Shown here: positions 6,752 to 15,815 of the stretch, piece by piece
Position numbering within the stretch: the stretch's first letter is position 1
Layout of the letters: the number at the start of each line of letters is the position of its first letter
NCBI GenBank assembly: GCA_944800085.1
Contig: CALYLO010000004.1
Coordinates: forward strand, 372,001-436,000
Length of the DNA: 64,000 nucleotides
Direction: 5' to 3'
Source: Paenibacillus melissococcoides
GTDB lineage: Bacteria > Bacillota > Bacilli > Paenibacillales > Paenibacillaceae
Made by a program: the position numbers and the translations under genes
The notes under the pieces: generated by a model
Databases searched by the model: none
What the model was told of the DNA's origin: nothing
Seen by the model: only the letters and a program-made list of their open reading frames with translations

Positions 6752-6786
6752 GACGCTCGTTGCGGACTCCGTTACGGGCGTTTTTT
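6752..6786 (+). terminator. Terminator after the ArpU-like gene
   Basis: An imperfect stem built from CGCTCGTTGCGG and CCGTTACGGGCG, followed by TTTTTT, 65 bases past the ArpU-like stop. Confidence 0.6.
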
Positions 6787-7017
6787 ATCGGCATGAATGA
6801 GTTGGTGCAATGAAACTCCCTGAGCTGGAAGTGAACGACTGTTTGGAATCTGCCAACATGCCGTGGCACCGGCCATTCTGTCGCTGGCCTGCCGCTTGTC
6901 CGCTCGTTGGCCGGATGGTGGCACGCAGACGGGCGGCTTCCGGTGATAAGATAATAGCGTGAAGTGGTGTGCCATTGGACCCGCGGCTAACGCGGGACGG
7001 GGGCAAGCCATGAATAG

Positions 7018-7055
7018 AGACCATTCGGTTAAGAGTGCCGGATGGTCTTTGTTTT
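7018..7055 (+). terminator. Strong hairpin before the tail genes
   Basis: AGACCATTCGG pairs with CCGGATGGTCT (11 bp, one T-G pair), loop of 9, then TTGTTTTGG. It lies 62 bases before the first tail gene and would insulate it from upstream transcription, or act as an antitermination point. Confidence 0.65.
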
Positions 7056-7116
7056 GGCGAAGATGCAGTGGCTGCTTTACGGGAAACGTACGCCGGAAGA
7101 CAAAGGGGGAGAAAAC

Positions 7117-7548
7117 GTGCACAGTGCCGAGATTCGGGCAGGCGTGATCCGGCGGCTTGGGGAGATTTTCCCCGGTATGCCGGTGCTGGATGCCGAAGGG
7201 GCAGCGGATGCGACGGCGCCGTATTGCGCCGTCCGTATTCGAAGCGGCAGCAGGCAGCGCACAGGGGAGCGCCGCTATGCGGCAGCGTGGCAGGTGGAGG
7301 TCGACTACGTGCCGGGAGAGGCCGGAGAGCGGCCGCATCCCGACGAGGTCGCCGATGCGTTGTATGATGCGCTGGAGCTCGTCGATTTCGGGACGATGCG
7401 CTGCCGCGGCGCCGAGATGGGCCACGAGTACCCGGATCATCTACTGCGCTTCCGGGTGCAGTATGCGCTCACGCTGCTGCGGGATCGGGAGCCGGGCAGC
7501 AAGATGGAAGCAATGAAGCAGGAGGGGCGGATTCAAGATGAGCATTGA
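7117..7548 (+). CDS. Phage tail terminator protein (XkdJ position)
   Basis: A 143-residue protein started at GTG 7117 behind AAAGGGGGAG. The sequence AEIRAGVIRRLGEIFPGMPV, a YAAAWQVEVDYVP strand and a DEVADALYDALELV helix match the tail-terminator/tail-completion proteins that cap the head-proximal end of the tail tube. It lies directly before a small gene and the sheath, the place of xkdJ in PBSX. An upstream in-frame ATG at 7042 lies inside the terminator and is unlikely. The last 11 bases overlap the next start. Confidence 0.7.
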   Translation: MHSAEIRAGVIRRLGEIFPGMPVLDAEGAADATAPYCAVRIRSGSRQRTGERRYAAAWQVEVDYVPGEAGERPHPDEVADALYDALELVDFGTMRCRGAEMGHEYPDHLLRFRVQYALTLLRDREPGSKMEAMKQEGRIQDEH

Positions 7549-7711
7549 TGGGCAAGAGACGGCTTACACGAAGGCGCAATGGCTGGAAGCGAAGGCGGAC
7601 AGCGGACGGGAGCGGGACATGCTGCATGCGCTGCTCCGCGAGGACGGCATGTATACGAAGGCGCAGGTTGCTGCGCTGTTGCAACAATTTATGATTCAGG
7701 AGGTATTGTGA
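7538..7711 (+). CDS. Small tail-cluster protein, 57 aa (XkzA-like position)
   Basis: ATG 7538 follows GGAGGGG and encodes 57 residues with an internal echo: YTKAQWLEAKA near residue 10 and YTKAQVAALLQ near residue 39. PBSX-type clusters carry a similar tiny gene between tail terminator and sheath. Its stop TGA overlaps the sheath ATG, so the two are translationally coupled. Exact function unknown. Confidence 0.65.
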   Translation: MSIDGQETAYTKAQWLEAKADSGRERDMLHALLREDGMYTKAQVAALLQQFMIQEVL

Positions 7712-9027
7712 TGGCTGGAGGAACATGGATGACGCAGAACAAAGTAAGACCGGGCGTATATGTGCGCTTCGATTCGGAAGCGGGCCCGATGGGGACGATG
7801 GGAGAGCGCGGGGTTGTGGCTCTGCCCCTGAAGCTGAGCTGGGGACCAGCCCGTCAGGTGCTGGAACTGCCGGCCGGGGAAGCGACTTTCGAGCTTCTCG
7901 GTTATGAGGTTACCGACAAGGCGCTGCTGCTGGTGCGTGAGGCCTTCAAGCGGGCCAAGACGGTGCTGTTGTACCGGTTGAACGAAGGCACCAAGGCGCA
8001 GGCAACGCATAAAGAATGGAAGGCGTTTGCCCGCTGCGGCGGCGTTCGCGGGAACGACATCGTACTCGTCGTGCGTCCGAACGTCCTTGACGATACGAAG
8101 ATGGATGTCATTACAAAGGTCGCGGGTCGCGAGGTTGATCTTCAGACCGTCGCCCAGGCAGAGGAACTCAAGGCCAACGCTTGGGTGGAATTCGAAGGCA
8201 GCGGCTCGCTGGAGGCGATCGCGGGCTTGCCGCTGACTGGGGGCGAGGACGGCGCGGCGACAAATGAAGACCATATGAACTTCCTTGATGCGCTGGCGGT
8301 GCAGGATTTCCATACGGTGGCCCTGCCGTCGGAGGACAAGACGCTCGCTTCTGTCTATACCGCCTTCATCAAGCGGATGCGCGAGGAAGAAGGGAAAAAG
8401 ATACAGGCGGTGCTGCCTAACTATCCGCTGGCAGACAGCGAAGGCGTCATCAGCGTGAAGAACGGAGTCAAGCTGGCGGACGGCACCGTGCTCGGCTCAG
8501 CCGAAGCGTGCGTGTGGGTGGCTGCCGCTACGGCTGCGGCGGCAATGAATGAGTCGCTCACCTATTCGACTTATGAAGATGCGATCGACGCGGATGTGCG
8601 GCTGACGAACCGCCAGGTCGAAGCCGCGCTGGAGGCGGGCGAATTCGTATTTGTCCATCAACGGGGGCGTGCGGTCGTCGAGCAGGACATCAACAGCTTT
8701 ACGTCTCATACTCCGGATAAGGGCCGCGTTTTCTCCAAAAACCGGGTCGTTCGGGTGCTTGACGGCATTGCCAACGATATGAAGCAATTGTTCGAGACGT
8801 CCTATGTCGGCAAAGTAAACAACAATGGCGACGGCCGCCAGCTGTTCCGCGGCGAATGCATCGCTTACCTTGATCAGCTCGTGCGCTTGTCCGCGATTCA
8901 GCCATTTGATGCGCAGACCGATGTACAGGTCACGCCTGGCGATACGAGCGACAGTATCGTTATTCAGTTAGCGGTGCAGCCCGTTGACGCCGTAGAGAAA
9001 ATTTATATGAAAGTGAAGGTGAAGTAA
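7711..9027 (+). CDS. xkdK: Contractile tail sheath protein (XkdK-like)
   Basis: A 438-residue protein beginning MAGGTWMTQNKVRPGVYVRF, the typical start of PBSX XkdK and related Myoviridae sheath proteins. The middle carries the conserved YPLADSEGVISVKNGVKL and the C-terminal half has SFTSHTPDKGRVFSKNRVVRV, also family features. Sheath subunits polymerise round the tube and shorten to drive it through the target envelope. ATG 7711 is preferred over upstream starts because AGGAGG lies seven bases before it and because of the coupled TGATG. Confidence 0.95.
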   Translation: MAGGTWMTQNKVRPGVYVRFDSEAGPMGTMGERGVVALPLKLSWGPARQVLELPAGEATFELLGYEVTDKALLLVREAFKRAKTVLLYRLNEGTKAQATHKEWKAFARCGGVRGNDIVLVVRPNVLDDTKMDVITKVAGREVDLQTVAQAEELKANAWVEFEGSGSLEAIAGLPLTGGEDGAATNEDHMNFLDALAVQDFHTVALPSEDKTLASVYTAFIKRMREEEGKKIQAVLPNYPLADSEGVISVKNGVKLADGTVLGSAEACVWVAAATAAAAMNESLTYSTYEDAIDADVRLTNRQVEAALEAGEFVFVHQRGRAVVEQDINSFTSHTPDKGRVFSKNRVVRVLDGIANDMKQLFETSYVGKVNNNGDGRQLFRGECIAYLDQLVRLSAIQPFDAQTDVQVTPGDTSDSIVIQLAVQPVDAVEKIYMKVKVK

Positions 9028-9028
9028 C

Positions 9029-9487
9029 ATGGCATTGTTGCAGGCAAAGGATACGATTTCGGGCCGCGAAGGCCGGGCATTTGCCCAAATTGACGGTAAA
9101 AACGAGGAAATGTTCTATGTAAAGACGCTGGAGGCGAAGATCGAGAAGCAGAAAGCGGAAGTCAAGGTGCTCGGCAGCCGCAGCGTGCAGCATAAGGCAG
9201 CGGGCTGGACAGGAACCGGCAGCATGACGATCTACTATATGACGCCGCTTTTCCGCAATATGATGCTTGAATATATCAAGAATGGCAAAGACACGAACTT
9301 CATTATCCAGATTACAAATGAAGATCCGATGTCTTCGATTGGCACGCAGACGGTCTGCTTGAAGAACGTCAATCTGAACAGTGTCGTCATGGCGAAGCTG
9401 GATACGGAGAGCGACGTGCTGGAAGAGGAAGTCGAGTTTACGTTTGACGACGTTGATATTTTAAATAACTTCAATAGCATTTCATAA
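9029..9487 (+). CDS. xkdM: Tail tube protein (XkdM-like)
   Basis: A 152-residue protein in the normal size range for contractile-tail tube subunits. It starts ALLQAKDTISGREGRAF and has the family segments VLGSRSVQHKAAGWTGTGSM and MTIYYMTPLFRNMM. Tube subunits form the rigid inner pipe. It begins one base after the sheath stop with GGTGAAG upstream. The end (VEFTFDDVDILNNFNSIS) is typical of the XkdM group. Confidence 0.93.
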   Translation: MALLQAKDTISGREGRAFAQIDGKNEEMFYVKTLEAKIEKQKAEVKVLGSRSVQHKAAGWTGTGSMTIYYMTPLFRNMMLEYIKNGKDTNFIIQITNEDPMSSIGTQTVCLKNVNLNSVVMAKLDTESDVLEEEVEFTFDDVDILNNFNSIS

Positions 9488-9517
9488 TTATAAATAACAT
9501 GCGAGGTGAAAGCAGCG

Positions 9518-9940
9518 ATGAGTTCATTGCGATATTTTTTGGCCCAAAATGCGGAGGCGAATACGGAGACGGCTTATGTCGTCTCTGCCCGCTTCAAGGA
9601 TGAACAGGGTGAGCCGGTGCCGTGGCAGCTTCGCAGCATCAGCGAGGTCGAGAACGAGCAGTGCCGCAAGGCCGCGACCAAACAGAAGAAGGGCAAGGGA
9701 GGCGCCGTGACGCCGGAGATTGATTTCAATGAATATACGGCGAAGCTGATCGTGGCGAGCGTCGTCTTTCCGGATCTGAAAAACTCGGAGCTCCAGCAAT
9801 CGTATGGCGTCATGGGCGCGGAAGCGCTGCTTCGCAAGATGCTCCTGCCGGGAGAATATGCGGCGCTGCTGCAAGAGGTTCAGGAACTGAATGGCTTCAA
9901 TCAGGACATGAACGAACTCATTGATGAAGTAAAAAACTAA
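9518..9940 (+). CDS. xkdN: Tail assembly chaperone, short form (XkdN-like)
   Basis: A 140-residue protein with GCGAGGTG before ATG 9518 (a GTG at 9506 is a weaker start). Its acidic helical end (MNELIDEVKN) and the place between tube and tape measure match XkdN/gpG-type chaperones, which coat the tape-measure protein while the tube is built. The last sense codons GTA-AAA-AAC contain a slippery heptamer directly before the TAA, and an open frame continues in -1, so a longer product is probably made as well. Confidence 0.85.
   Translation: MSSLRYFLAQNAEANTETAYVVSARFKDEQGEPVPWQLRSISEVENEQCRKAATKQKKGKGGAVTPEIDFNEYTAKLIVASVVFPDLKNSELQQSYGVMGAEALLRKMLLPGEYAALLQEVQELNGFNQDMNELIDEVKN
9931..9937 (+). 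other. Slippery heptamer A-AAA-AAC for -1 frameshifting
   Basis: The heptamer lies immediately before the TAA of the chaperone gene. Shifting back one base after AAC continues into a 58-codon frame that has no usable start of its own. It follows the X-XXY-YYZ rule and the position known for lambda gpG/gpGT-type frameshifts. Confidence 0.75.
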
Positions 9941-10113
9941 TCCGGGAGGGCGACGGGGAAGCGAACTATGCCTATTACGCCCTCCACAAGCTTCGCATTC
10001 TGCCGCATGAGCTGCTCGCTCTGCCCGAGCGCGAGCGGGCAGCCATCTATGCGATGATCGACATCCGCGTGGAGGAGGAACGCCGCGCGCAGCGCAAGAT
10101 GAAGAAGCGGTAG
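9937..10113 (+). CDS. Frameshift extension of the tail assembly chaperone (gpGT-type)
   Basis: The -1 frame from CTA 9937 to TAG 10111-10113 encodes 58 residues (LIREGDGEANYAYYALHKL ... RAQRKMKKR). There is no start codon with a ribosome site before it, so it should exist only as a fusion with XkdN, giving about 198 residues. The layout matches the conserved frameshifted pair found in most long-tailed phages, where the T part binds the tube protein and the G part the tape measure. The YAYYALHKLRILPHELL segment is typical for XkdN-type partner frames. Confidence 0.75.
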   Translation, partial: LIREGDGEANYAYYALHKLRILPHELLALPERERAAIYAMIDIRVEEERRAQRKMKKR

Positions 10114-11831
10114 AACAACCGCAGATGGCAGAGCCTTCTCTTTACCCAATGAGGAAGTAGAGGGGAAGGCTTGGCGTCTGCCGGGGAAAGGAGGAGAGTT
10201 CATGAACGAGAAACAGCTTATCATCTTCAAGCCGCCACAGCCGCCGGCCCCTGTCGTGCTCCCCCAGCGTGTCAACCGCATGCGTAACAATTGGAGCTTC
10301 GAATTCAACCCGATGCTGAAAATGATGGGGATGACGCATCTGAGAATCATGGCTTCGATTGATGAAGTCGTTAAGAAGTCATTTCATTCGATGACAGAGT
10401 CATGGAAGCAGCTTGCTGCGCACGCGGGCAAGGAATGGAGCGATGCGGCCCACAGCTTCACTAAAGCGGTTGAAGCAGCTGGCGCCTCCGCAGTGGAAGC
10501 AGGAGGGCCCACAGATGAGGAAGGCAAGGAACAGCAAAAGAAGAAGGGCAAGGAAGAAGAAAAGATAACGGTTGGGCAGAAAATGAAAAACGCGGCCCTT
10601 CCCTTATTGAACGCGCTCCAGACGATGGGCACCCAAGCGATTCAGAATGCGGCTGCGGCGGAAGATTTCCGTTCCCGCTACCAGGCTCAATATGGGAATG
10701 CGCAGCAGGGAGCGGCTGTTTTCGAAGCCATGAGGTCCCAAGCGCTCAAGTCGGGGCGAGATGTGAACCAGTCGTTGGAGTCGGGGCTTGTGCTGACGTC
10801 GATTTCGAAAAATGCCAATGACGTCACCAAAATGAATGAAATAGTACAGCGCCTGGCCGCCTTCCGGCCGAATGAAAATGCCGCCGGACTTGCAGGCTCG
10901 ATGAAGGAGGCTTACTTCGGGAAGGCGGACGGCCTGCTTGGGCAGTTGAATCTGCCGATCAATGAGGAGCTTCAGAAAAAAATGGAGTCCTTCGGCCAGA
11001 CCGGGAATCTGGACGGTTTCCTGGAAGCCTTCGATGAACTGATGACCAAGGCCGGGATGAGCCAGGAATCTCTTGCTCTTTTGATGGAAAGTCCAGTGAA
11101 GCAATGGGAGCTTGCCGTCAATCGCTTCCAGGGCATGCTGGCTTTGATGGGGGAAACGGCAATGACGGCGTTCGGTCCGGTGCTGCAATTATTGAATCAG
11201 GCATTTGAGGAAGGGCGGTTCAACGGCTTTTTCGAAGCGATTCATGGCGGATTAAGCTTGCTTGGATCCATCACGGAAACGGTCGTGGGCTTTCTGCTGG
11301 AAAACTGGAGCCTGGTCGAAAATGCCCTCGTTGCCATCGGCATCGTTGTTGCCACGGTCGCTGCGATCTGGCTCGTTCAGTGGCTGATTGCGGCTTGGCC
11401 GATTTTTGCGATTATAGGGGCGATTTTAATAATATTGGAAATATTGAATTATTTCGGTGTTTCTACAGGAACCATAATTGGTGCTATTATAGGCTACTTT
11501 TTTGCTCTCGGCGCATCAATCATGAATGTCATTGCCTTTGCATGGAATCGTATAGTGGCATTTGGGGAGTTCTTTGCAAATATATTCAAAAACCCCATTT
11601 ATGCAGTAAAAAAACTATACTACGATTTGTTTAAAGACATTGTAGAGTTTTCTTTTAACGCGATTAATTCGATCATTCGCGGCATCAACAAGGTCATTAC
11701 TTTTATAAATAAATTAACTGGCTCCACATTTGAGACAGTTAACGAGTGGAGCACGGATTGGGTAGAAAAAATGAAGCCCACAGCGGACGGGGATGATTTG
11801 GTTGATCTTTCAGACTACCGCATGGAGCAGA

Positions 11832-13342
11832 CTAACATAGGGCTTGCTGAACATATTGCCTTTTAGGCCACAGAGGCTGACGGCACAGATTCAGCAGCAG
11901 TCTGAAAATCGGCAAAAAGAGAACGCGCAGCTTGCGTTCGAGATTCATAACAAGCAGTTGCAGGGCAATGACCGTTTCGCTTGTCTCTCGAAGGCGTGCT
12001 CGAATACGCCCCAGTCCGTAGGAGCGTTTGCCTTCTCCGAATTTTCCTTCGATTGCGTTACGCATTGAAGCATCCTGTCTGGCCTGGTTCCGATCGGGTT
12101 CCGCTTCTTTCTTCGGACGCCCTAAGTTTGGACCACTCAAACGGATTCCATGCTCCTTACAATAGCGAAGGTTCTCCCGATTTCGGTAGATTTGGTCGGC
12201 TAGAATGGCTTCCGGATAACACCCATATCGCTGGACGAACGACTCCACGGAAGCTTTCAGTGTCATGCTTTCGTTGAAGTTATCCCAGGACAGCTTCTCC
12301 ATCCGAGCGTAACCGTCCACCAGACTGATCGCCAGCTTTGCTCCAAACTCGACGGGAGCATTCACTTTCCCGCGGACAATCGGCCGTACATGCGGTTGGG
12401 AAAGACTGACGATTCGATCTTCCACCGAGTGTGTCCGTTTGTCGTACATCTCTTGCTGTTGACGATACAGCTCGGAAATGACGAGCAATTGCCGATACTG
12501 CTGCGAACCCAGTTGATTCAAGCTGCTTTTCGCTGCCAGCATTTCGATGATGCCAAGATTACGCGAAACATAACGAAGCTGTTTGCCAACCGCTTTCCGG
12601 ATGGCTTTGGCACCCGTTCGCCGTTTCTTGGCGATCTCGAGGTAGCGTTTGCGGGCGGTTTGACGATACGTTCTCGGTTTCTTGGCCTTCCCGACGAAAG
12701 GCTCGTGCAGAACATCGATGATCGCTTCGAGTTTTTCCCGCGCCTCGTTCAATAATTTCAAATCGGTCGGATACGAGATGTCGGCCGGTGCGCAGGTCGC
12801 GTCGAGCATCAAGGTGCCTTTGTTGCATGGTTTCTCTTTGCTTTTGCCGTCTTCATTAACGGATGTTCCATCAGAGCCATGGCCGCTGCCTGGAGGATCT
12901 TGAGGATCGCTCTTGTTTTGTTCCTGCTTCTTTCGCTCTGCGTCCTCTTCCAAAATCCAATCGTTGATTTGTCCAATGACATCCGCACCCAATCGCTTGC
13001 GGAAATGGGTCAACAGCGAGTGATGGAACGGAGGCTTATCTTGGAACGCCGCAGCCCAAGGAAGTACTGGTAGTACGGATTTTCGGCGATCTGCTGGACC
13101 GTCTCTCGATCATCGAGCTGCATACGTTCCTGAATGTACAGCGCTCCCAAAGCCATACGAACAGACAAAGGGATCTGACCGCGCATTGATTTCTTGAACG
13201 ACTTCGCGTAGAATTCTTCTGCCCGCCACCACGGGATGATAGCGGCCAGTTGAACCCAACGGTTCTCCTTATTTAATTTACCGCCAAACGGCAAGTAGAA
13301 ATCTTCGAACAACTGAAGCTGGCTTTCGGTTCTACGATACAT
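11832..13342 (-). pseudogene. IS1182-family transposase, frameshifted
   Basis: The N-terminal part (MYRRTESQLQLFEDFYLPFG..., 13342 to 13010) and the C-terminal part (LLTHFRKRLGADVIGQIND..., from about 13050 to 11832) are both typical of IS1182-group DDE transposases. They lie in different frames, joined after YYQYFLG at about 13050, where one base seems to be missing. A -1 slip there would repair it, but this group normally uses one frame, so inactivation is likelier. LMLDAT (first Asp) and AILADQIYRN (second) are visible. The C-terminal frame runs through the terminal repeat and borrows its stop from target DNA. Confidence 0.85.
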
Positions 13343-13462
13343 GTCGGCTCACTCCACGTGCACGATTTTTTGCAAGAAATTCGCATTTTCCTTGCATTTT
13401 ATTTCGAGTTAGAGTCCAGAAATCCTTGTAAAACCTTTGAAAAATGATTGTTCAGCAAGCCC
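11840..13462 (-). mobile_element. IS1182-type insertion sequence
   Basis: A 1623-bp element with perfect 14-bp terminal inverted repeats (GGGCTTGCTGAACA at the left, its complement at the right) and 7-bp target duplications TAACATA at 11833-11839 and 13463-13469. The clean ends show a recent insertion. It carries one transposase read on the minus strand in two frames. Confidence 0.93.
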
Positions 13463-13861
13463 TAACATAGCGGATGCGTTTCAAAAGGGTCAGGATTTCA
13501 TAACTAAAAATAGTGGCTTCACAAGCGATTTGATGAAGAAGGCAGCCGATCCCGGCCCAACAGGAACAGACCAGTTCAAGCCGATCAGCACGGGCATGAA
13601 TGCGCCGCAAATCTCGAAGGTAGGAGAAGTCGGCAAAATCGGCAAGGTTGAAGGCGAGGTCGACATTTCCGATGAGAAGCTGATGATGATGCGGGAGCTG
13701 GCGGAAATGGACAGCATTCAGAACTTCGTGACGCTGACCCCGACGGTGCAGGTTTCCACGGGCGACATCCACCAAGGCTTTGACTTCGATACGCTCATCA
13801 ACCGGATCGAACAGAAGCTGGAGGAAGAGTTCGTCTCTACGGCGGAAGGGGTGTACGGCTG

Positions 13862-14533
13862 ATGAATGAGTACCGCATTTTTCTGAGCATCAACAATCAG
13901 GAGCAGGTGATGGAGCTGCCCGTCAACCCGCCGCAGCTTCAGGTAAGCGAATCCGGGAATCTGTCCTCGTTCGACATTATCGGACTGGGCGAGGTGAACG
14001 CGATTCAGCCGATGAAGCTGGCCGAGCTGCAATTCAGCAGCCTGTTCCCCGCAGGGCCGGCCCCATATGTTCATGTCCCTCCTGAGCGGCTGCTCCAGCC
14101 GAAGGACTATGTCGAGATGCTGCGCGGCTGGATGAAGCGGCAGCGCCCGATCCGGTTCGTGCTGACCTCGCCTTCCATGCGCATCAATCTGGCGATGGTC
14201 ATCGAGAAGTTCACATGGTCGGAGTCGTCCGGCAGTGTCGGGGATATCGATTATGAGCTCGGTTTGAAGGAATATCGCTTTTTCCATGCGCATAAAATGA
14301 CGAAGTCCGCGAATACGAACAGCATCGTCACGATCCAGAAGGCCCCTCCGGAGCGGCCGGATGAACGCATGATTCCTTCCACCTATACGCTTGGCCCCGG
14401 CGAATCGCTATGGGCGGTAGCCAAACGATTTTTCAATGATGAGAGCAAGGCTGTTGAGATTCAGCGCCTGAACGGCCTTCGGAGCGATGAAGTCAAGGAT
14501 CTGGAACAAGGCCGGAAGCTGCGGCTGCGGTAG
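13862..14533 (+). CDS. xkdP: LysM-containing tail hub/spike-associated protein (XkdP-like)
   Basis: A 223-residue protein whose start (YRIFLSINNQEQVMELPVNP) and middle match XkdP of PBSX. A LysM domain covers about residues 174-222 (STYTLGPGESLWAVAKRFF...), a glycan-binding fold that in gp53-like baseplate proteins helps join hub and tube or contacts peptidoglycan. The ATG overlaps the stop of the tape-measure gene (TGATG), so translation was coupled before the IS came in. Confidence 0.92.
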   Translation: MNEYRIFLSINNQEQVMELPVNPPQLQVSESGNLSSFDIIGLGEVNAIQPMKLAELQFSSLFPAGPAPYVHVPPERLLQPKDYVEMLRGWMKRQRPIRFVLTSPSMRINLAMVIEKFTWSESSGSVGDIDYELGLKEYRFFHAHKMTKSANTNSIVTIQKAPPERPDERMIPSTYTLGPGESLWAVAKRFFNDESKAVEIQRLNGLRSDEVKDLEQGRKLRLR

Positions 14534-14544
14534 GAGGTGCAGGC

Positions 14545-15513
14545 ATGATCGAAGTCATTATTGATAACCGCAATAAGACGATGTGGGATATTTCCGAGCT
14601 GGTTACCGATATGACCTGGTCGACGTCCCGTTCCGGCAAGCCGGCTAAGATGTCCTTGACTTATGTATCCGGAGCGCTGTTCCAGAGCCGGAAATTTACT
14701 GTCAACAATGGCGATGTCGTGCGGGTGAGGATCGACGGCAAGCCGGTGTTTTACGGATATGTGTTCACCATCGAGACCGGTGAGGACGATAAGGTGAAGC
14801 TGACCGCCTATGACCAGATCCGGTACTTGCTAACGAACGATACGTATGTGCTCGAAAATGTGACGGCCACGGATCTCATCAAGCGAATAGCGAAGGACTG
14901 CGAACTGAAGATCGGCGATCTGGCCGACACGAAGCATGTCATTCCCCTCGTGATGGAGGATAACAAGAAGCTGCTCGATATTATCTGCCGCGCGCTGGAC
15001 AAGACGCTGATTGCGACGCGCAATATTTTCATATTTTATGACGACTTCGGCAAGCTGACGCTGCGGGATGCGAAAACGTGGACAACCGATATCATTATCG
15101 GCGAAGAAAGCCAGATGCGGGGATTCTCGCACAAGCGGTCGATTGACGATGAGACCTACAACCGCGTGAAGCTGTTCCGCGACAACAAGGCGTCGGGCAA
15201 GCGCGAGACGTTCATTATACAAGACAGCGCGAACATCGCGAGATGGGGAAGGCTGCAGTTGTCCGACAAACTCGAAGAGGGCATGAATGACGCCCAAATC
15301 AAGGAGCTTCTCGCATCCTATATGAAGCTTCACAACCGCGAGAAAAAAACATTAAAAGTAGACGCCGTAGGGGATGTGCGCATTCGGGCCGGAATGTACA
15401 TCCCTCTTTATTTGCCCGAACAACAGATTCAGCAATATATGCTCATCGATGAATGCTCCCACGACTGGGACGGTTCGGGACATAAAATGTCACTAACATT
15501 GAAGGTGATCTAG
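14545..15513 (+). CDS. xkdQ: Baseplate hub protein (XkdQ-like)
   Basis: A 322-residue protein matching the XkdQ/YqbQ group, related to phage hub proteins (gpD/gp27 fold). It starts IEVIIDNRNKTMWDISELV and keeps LTAYDQIRYLLTNDTYV in the middle, a family feature. GGAGGTGCAGGC precedes the ATG, 11 bases after xkdP. Such proteins form the central ring that links tube to spike. Confidence 0.92.
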   Translation: MIEVIIDNRNKTMWDISELVTDMTWSTSRSGKPAKMSLTYVSGALFQSRKFTVNNGDVVRVRIDGKPVFYGYVFTIETGEDDKVKLTAYDQIRYLLTNDTYVLENVTATDLIKRIAKDCELKIGDLADTKHVIPLVMEDNKKLLDIICRALDKTLIATRNIFIFYDDFGKLTLRDAKTWTTDIIIGEESQMRGFSHKRSIDDETYNRVKLFRDNKASGKRETFIIQDSANIARWGRLQLSDKLEEGMNDAQIKELLASYMKLHNREKKTLKVDAVGDVRIRAGMYIPLYLPEQQIQQYMLIDECSHDWDGSGHKMSLTLKVI

Positions 15514-15515
15514 AT

Positions 15516-15815
15516 ATGGGGATGCTGGATATTATCAAAAAAGCCGGAGTGGGCGCCGTCGAGGCTTCCAGTCCGGTCTCGCTGCTGTTCGGCGAGGTGC
15601 TGAGCGCCGCTCCGCTCCGCATTCAGGTGGATCAGCGGTTTACGCTTCCCGCCAGCGCCATCGCCTTAACCGAGCAGTTGACCGAGTATAAGGTAAGGAT
15701 CGGCACGGAGGAGGCCGTCATCCGGCATGGGTTGAAGGCCGGTGACAAGGTGCTGCTCGCCCGCGCGCAAGGCGGCCAGATGTATATTGCCATCGACAGG
15801 GTGGTGGGCATGTGA
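15516..15815 (+). CDS. xkdR: DUF2577 baseplate protein (XkdR-like)
   Basis: A 99-residue protein of the DUF2577/XkdR group (LFGEVLSAAPLRIQVDQRF, then LKAGDKVLLARAQGGQMYIAI), probably a small OB-fold spike-associated component of the baseplate. It lies three bases after xkdQ, and its stop overlaps the GTG start of the next gene. Confidence 0.9.
   Translation: MGMLDIIKKAGVGAVEASSPVSLLFGEVLSAAPLRIQVDQRFTLPASAIALTEQLTEYKVRIGTEEAVIRHGLKAGDKVLLARAQGGQMYIAIDRVVGM

Larger units (their letters stand above)
6688..7116. other. Intergenic region between ArpU-like gene and tail genes
   Basis: The region holds two terminator hairpins (6752-6786, 7018-7055) and no convincing gene. In complete PBSX-like phages the terminase, portal and capsid genes would lie here; none is present. 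A CCCGCG/CGCGGG hairpin lies near 6980-6996. Confidence 0.5.
10202..13862 (+). pseudogene. xkdO: Tape-measure protein gene (XkdO-like), split by an IS element
   Basis: From ATG 10202 (GGAGGAGAG upstream) the frame runs through a helical N-terminal part and a hydrophobic region (about residues 375-450) to base 11839. There a 1623-bp IS sits between two copies of TAACATA. Removing the IS and one copy joins ...EQTNI directly to ADAFQKGQDF (13470) in frame, restoring a 676-residue protein ending at TGA 13860-13862. Tape-measure proteins fix tail length and leave the tube first on contraction. As it stands, translation stops after about 15 residues of IS sequence at 11866, and the last 130 residues are lost. 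Confidence 0.9.

Noticed and set aside
6810..6962. Short frame from ATG 6810 (MKLPELEVNDCLESANMPWH...) between the two hairpins
   Set aside because: No ribosome site and a Cys/Arg/Trp-rich end that looks non-coding.
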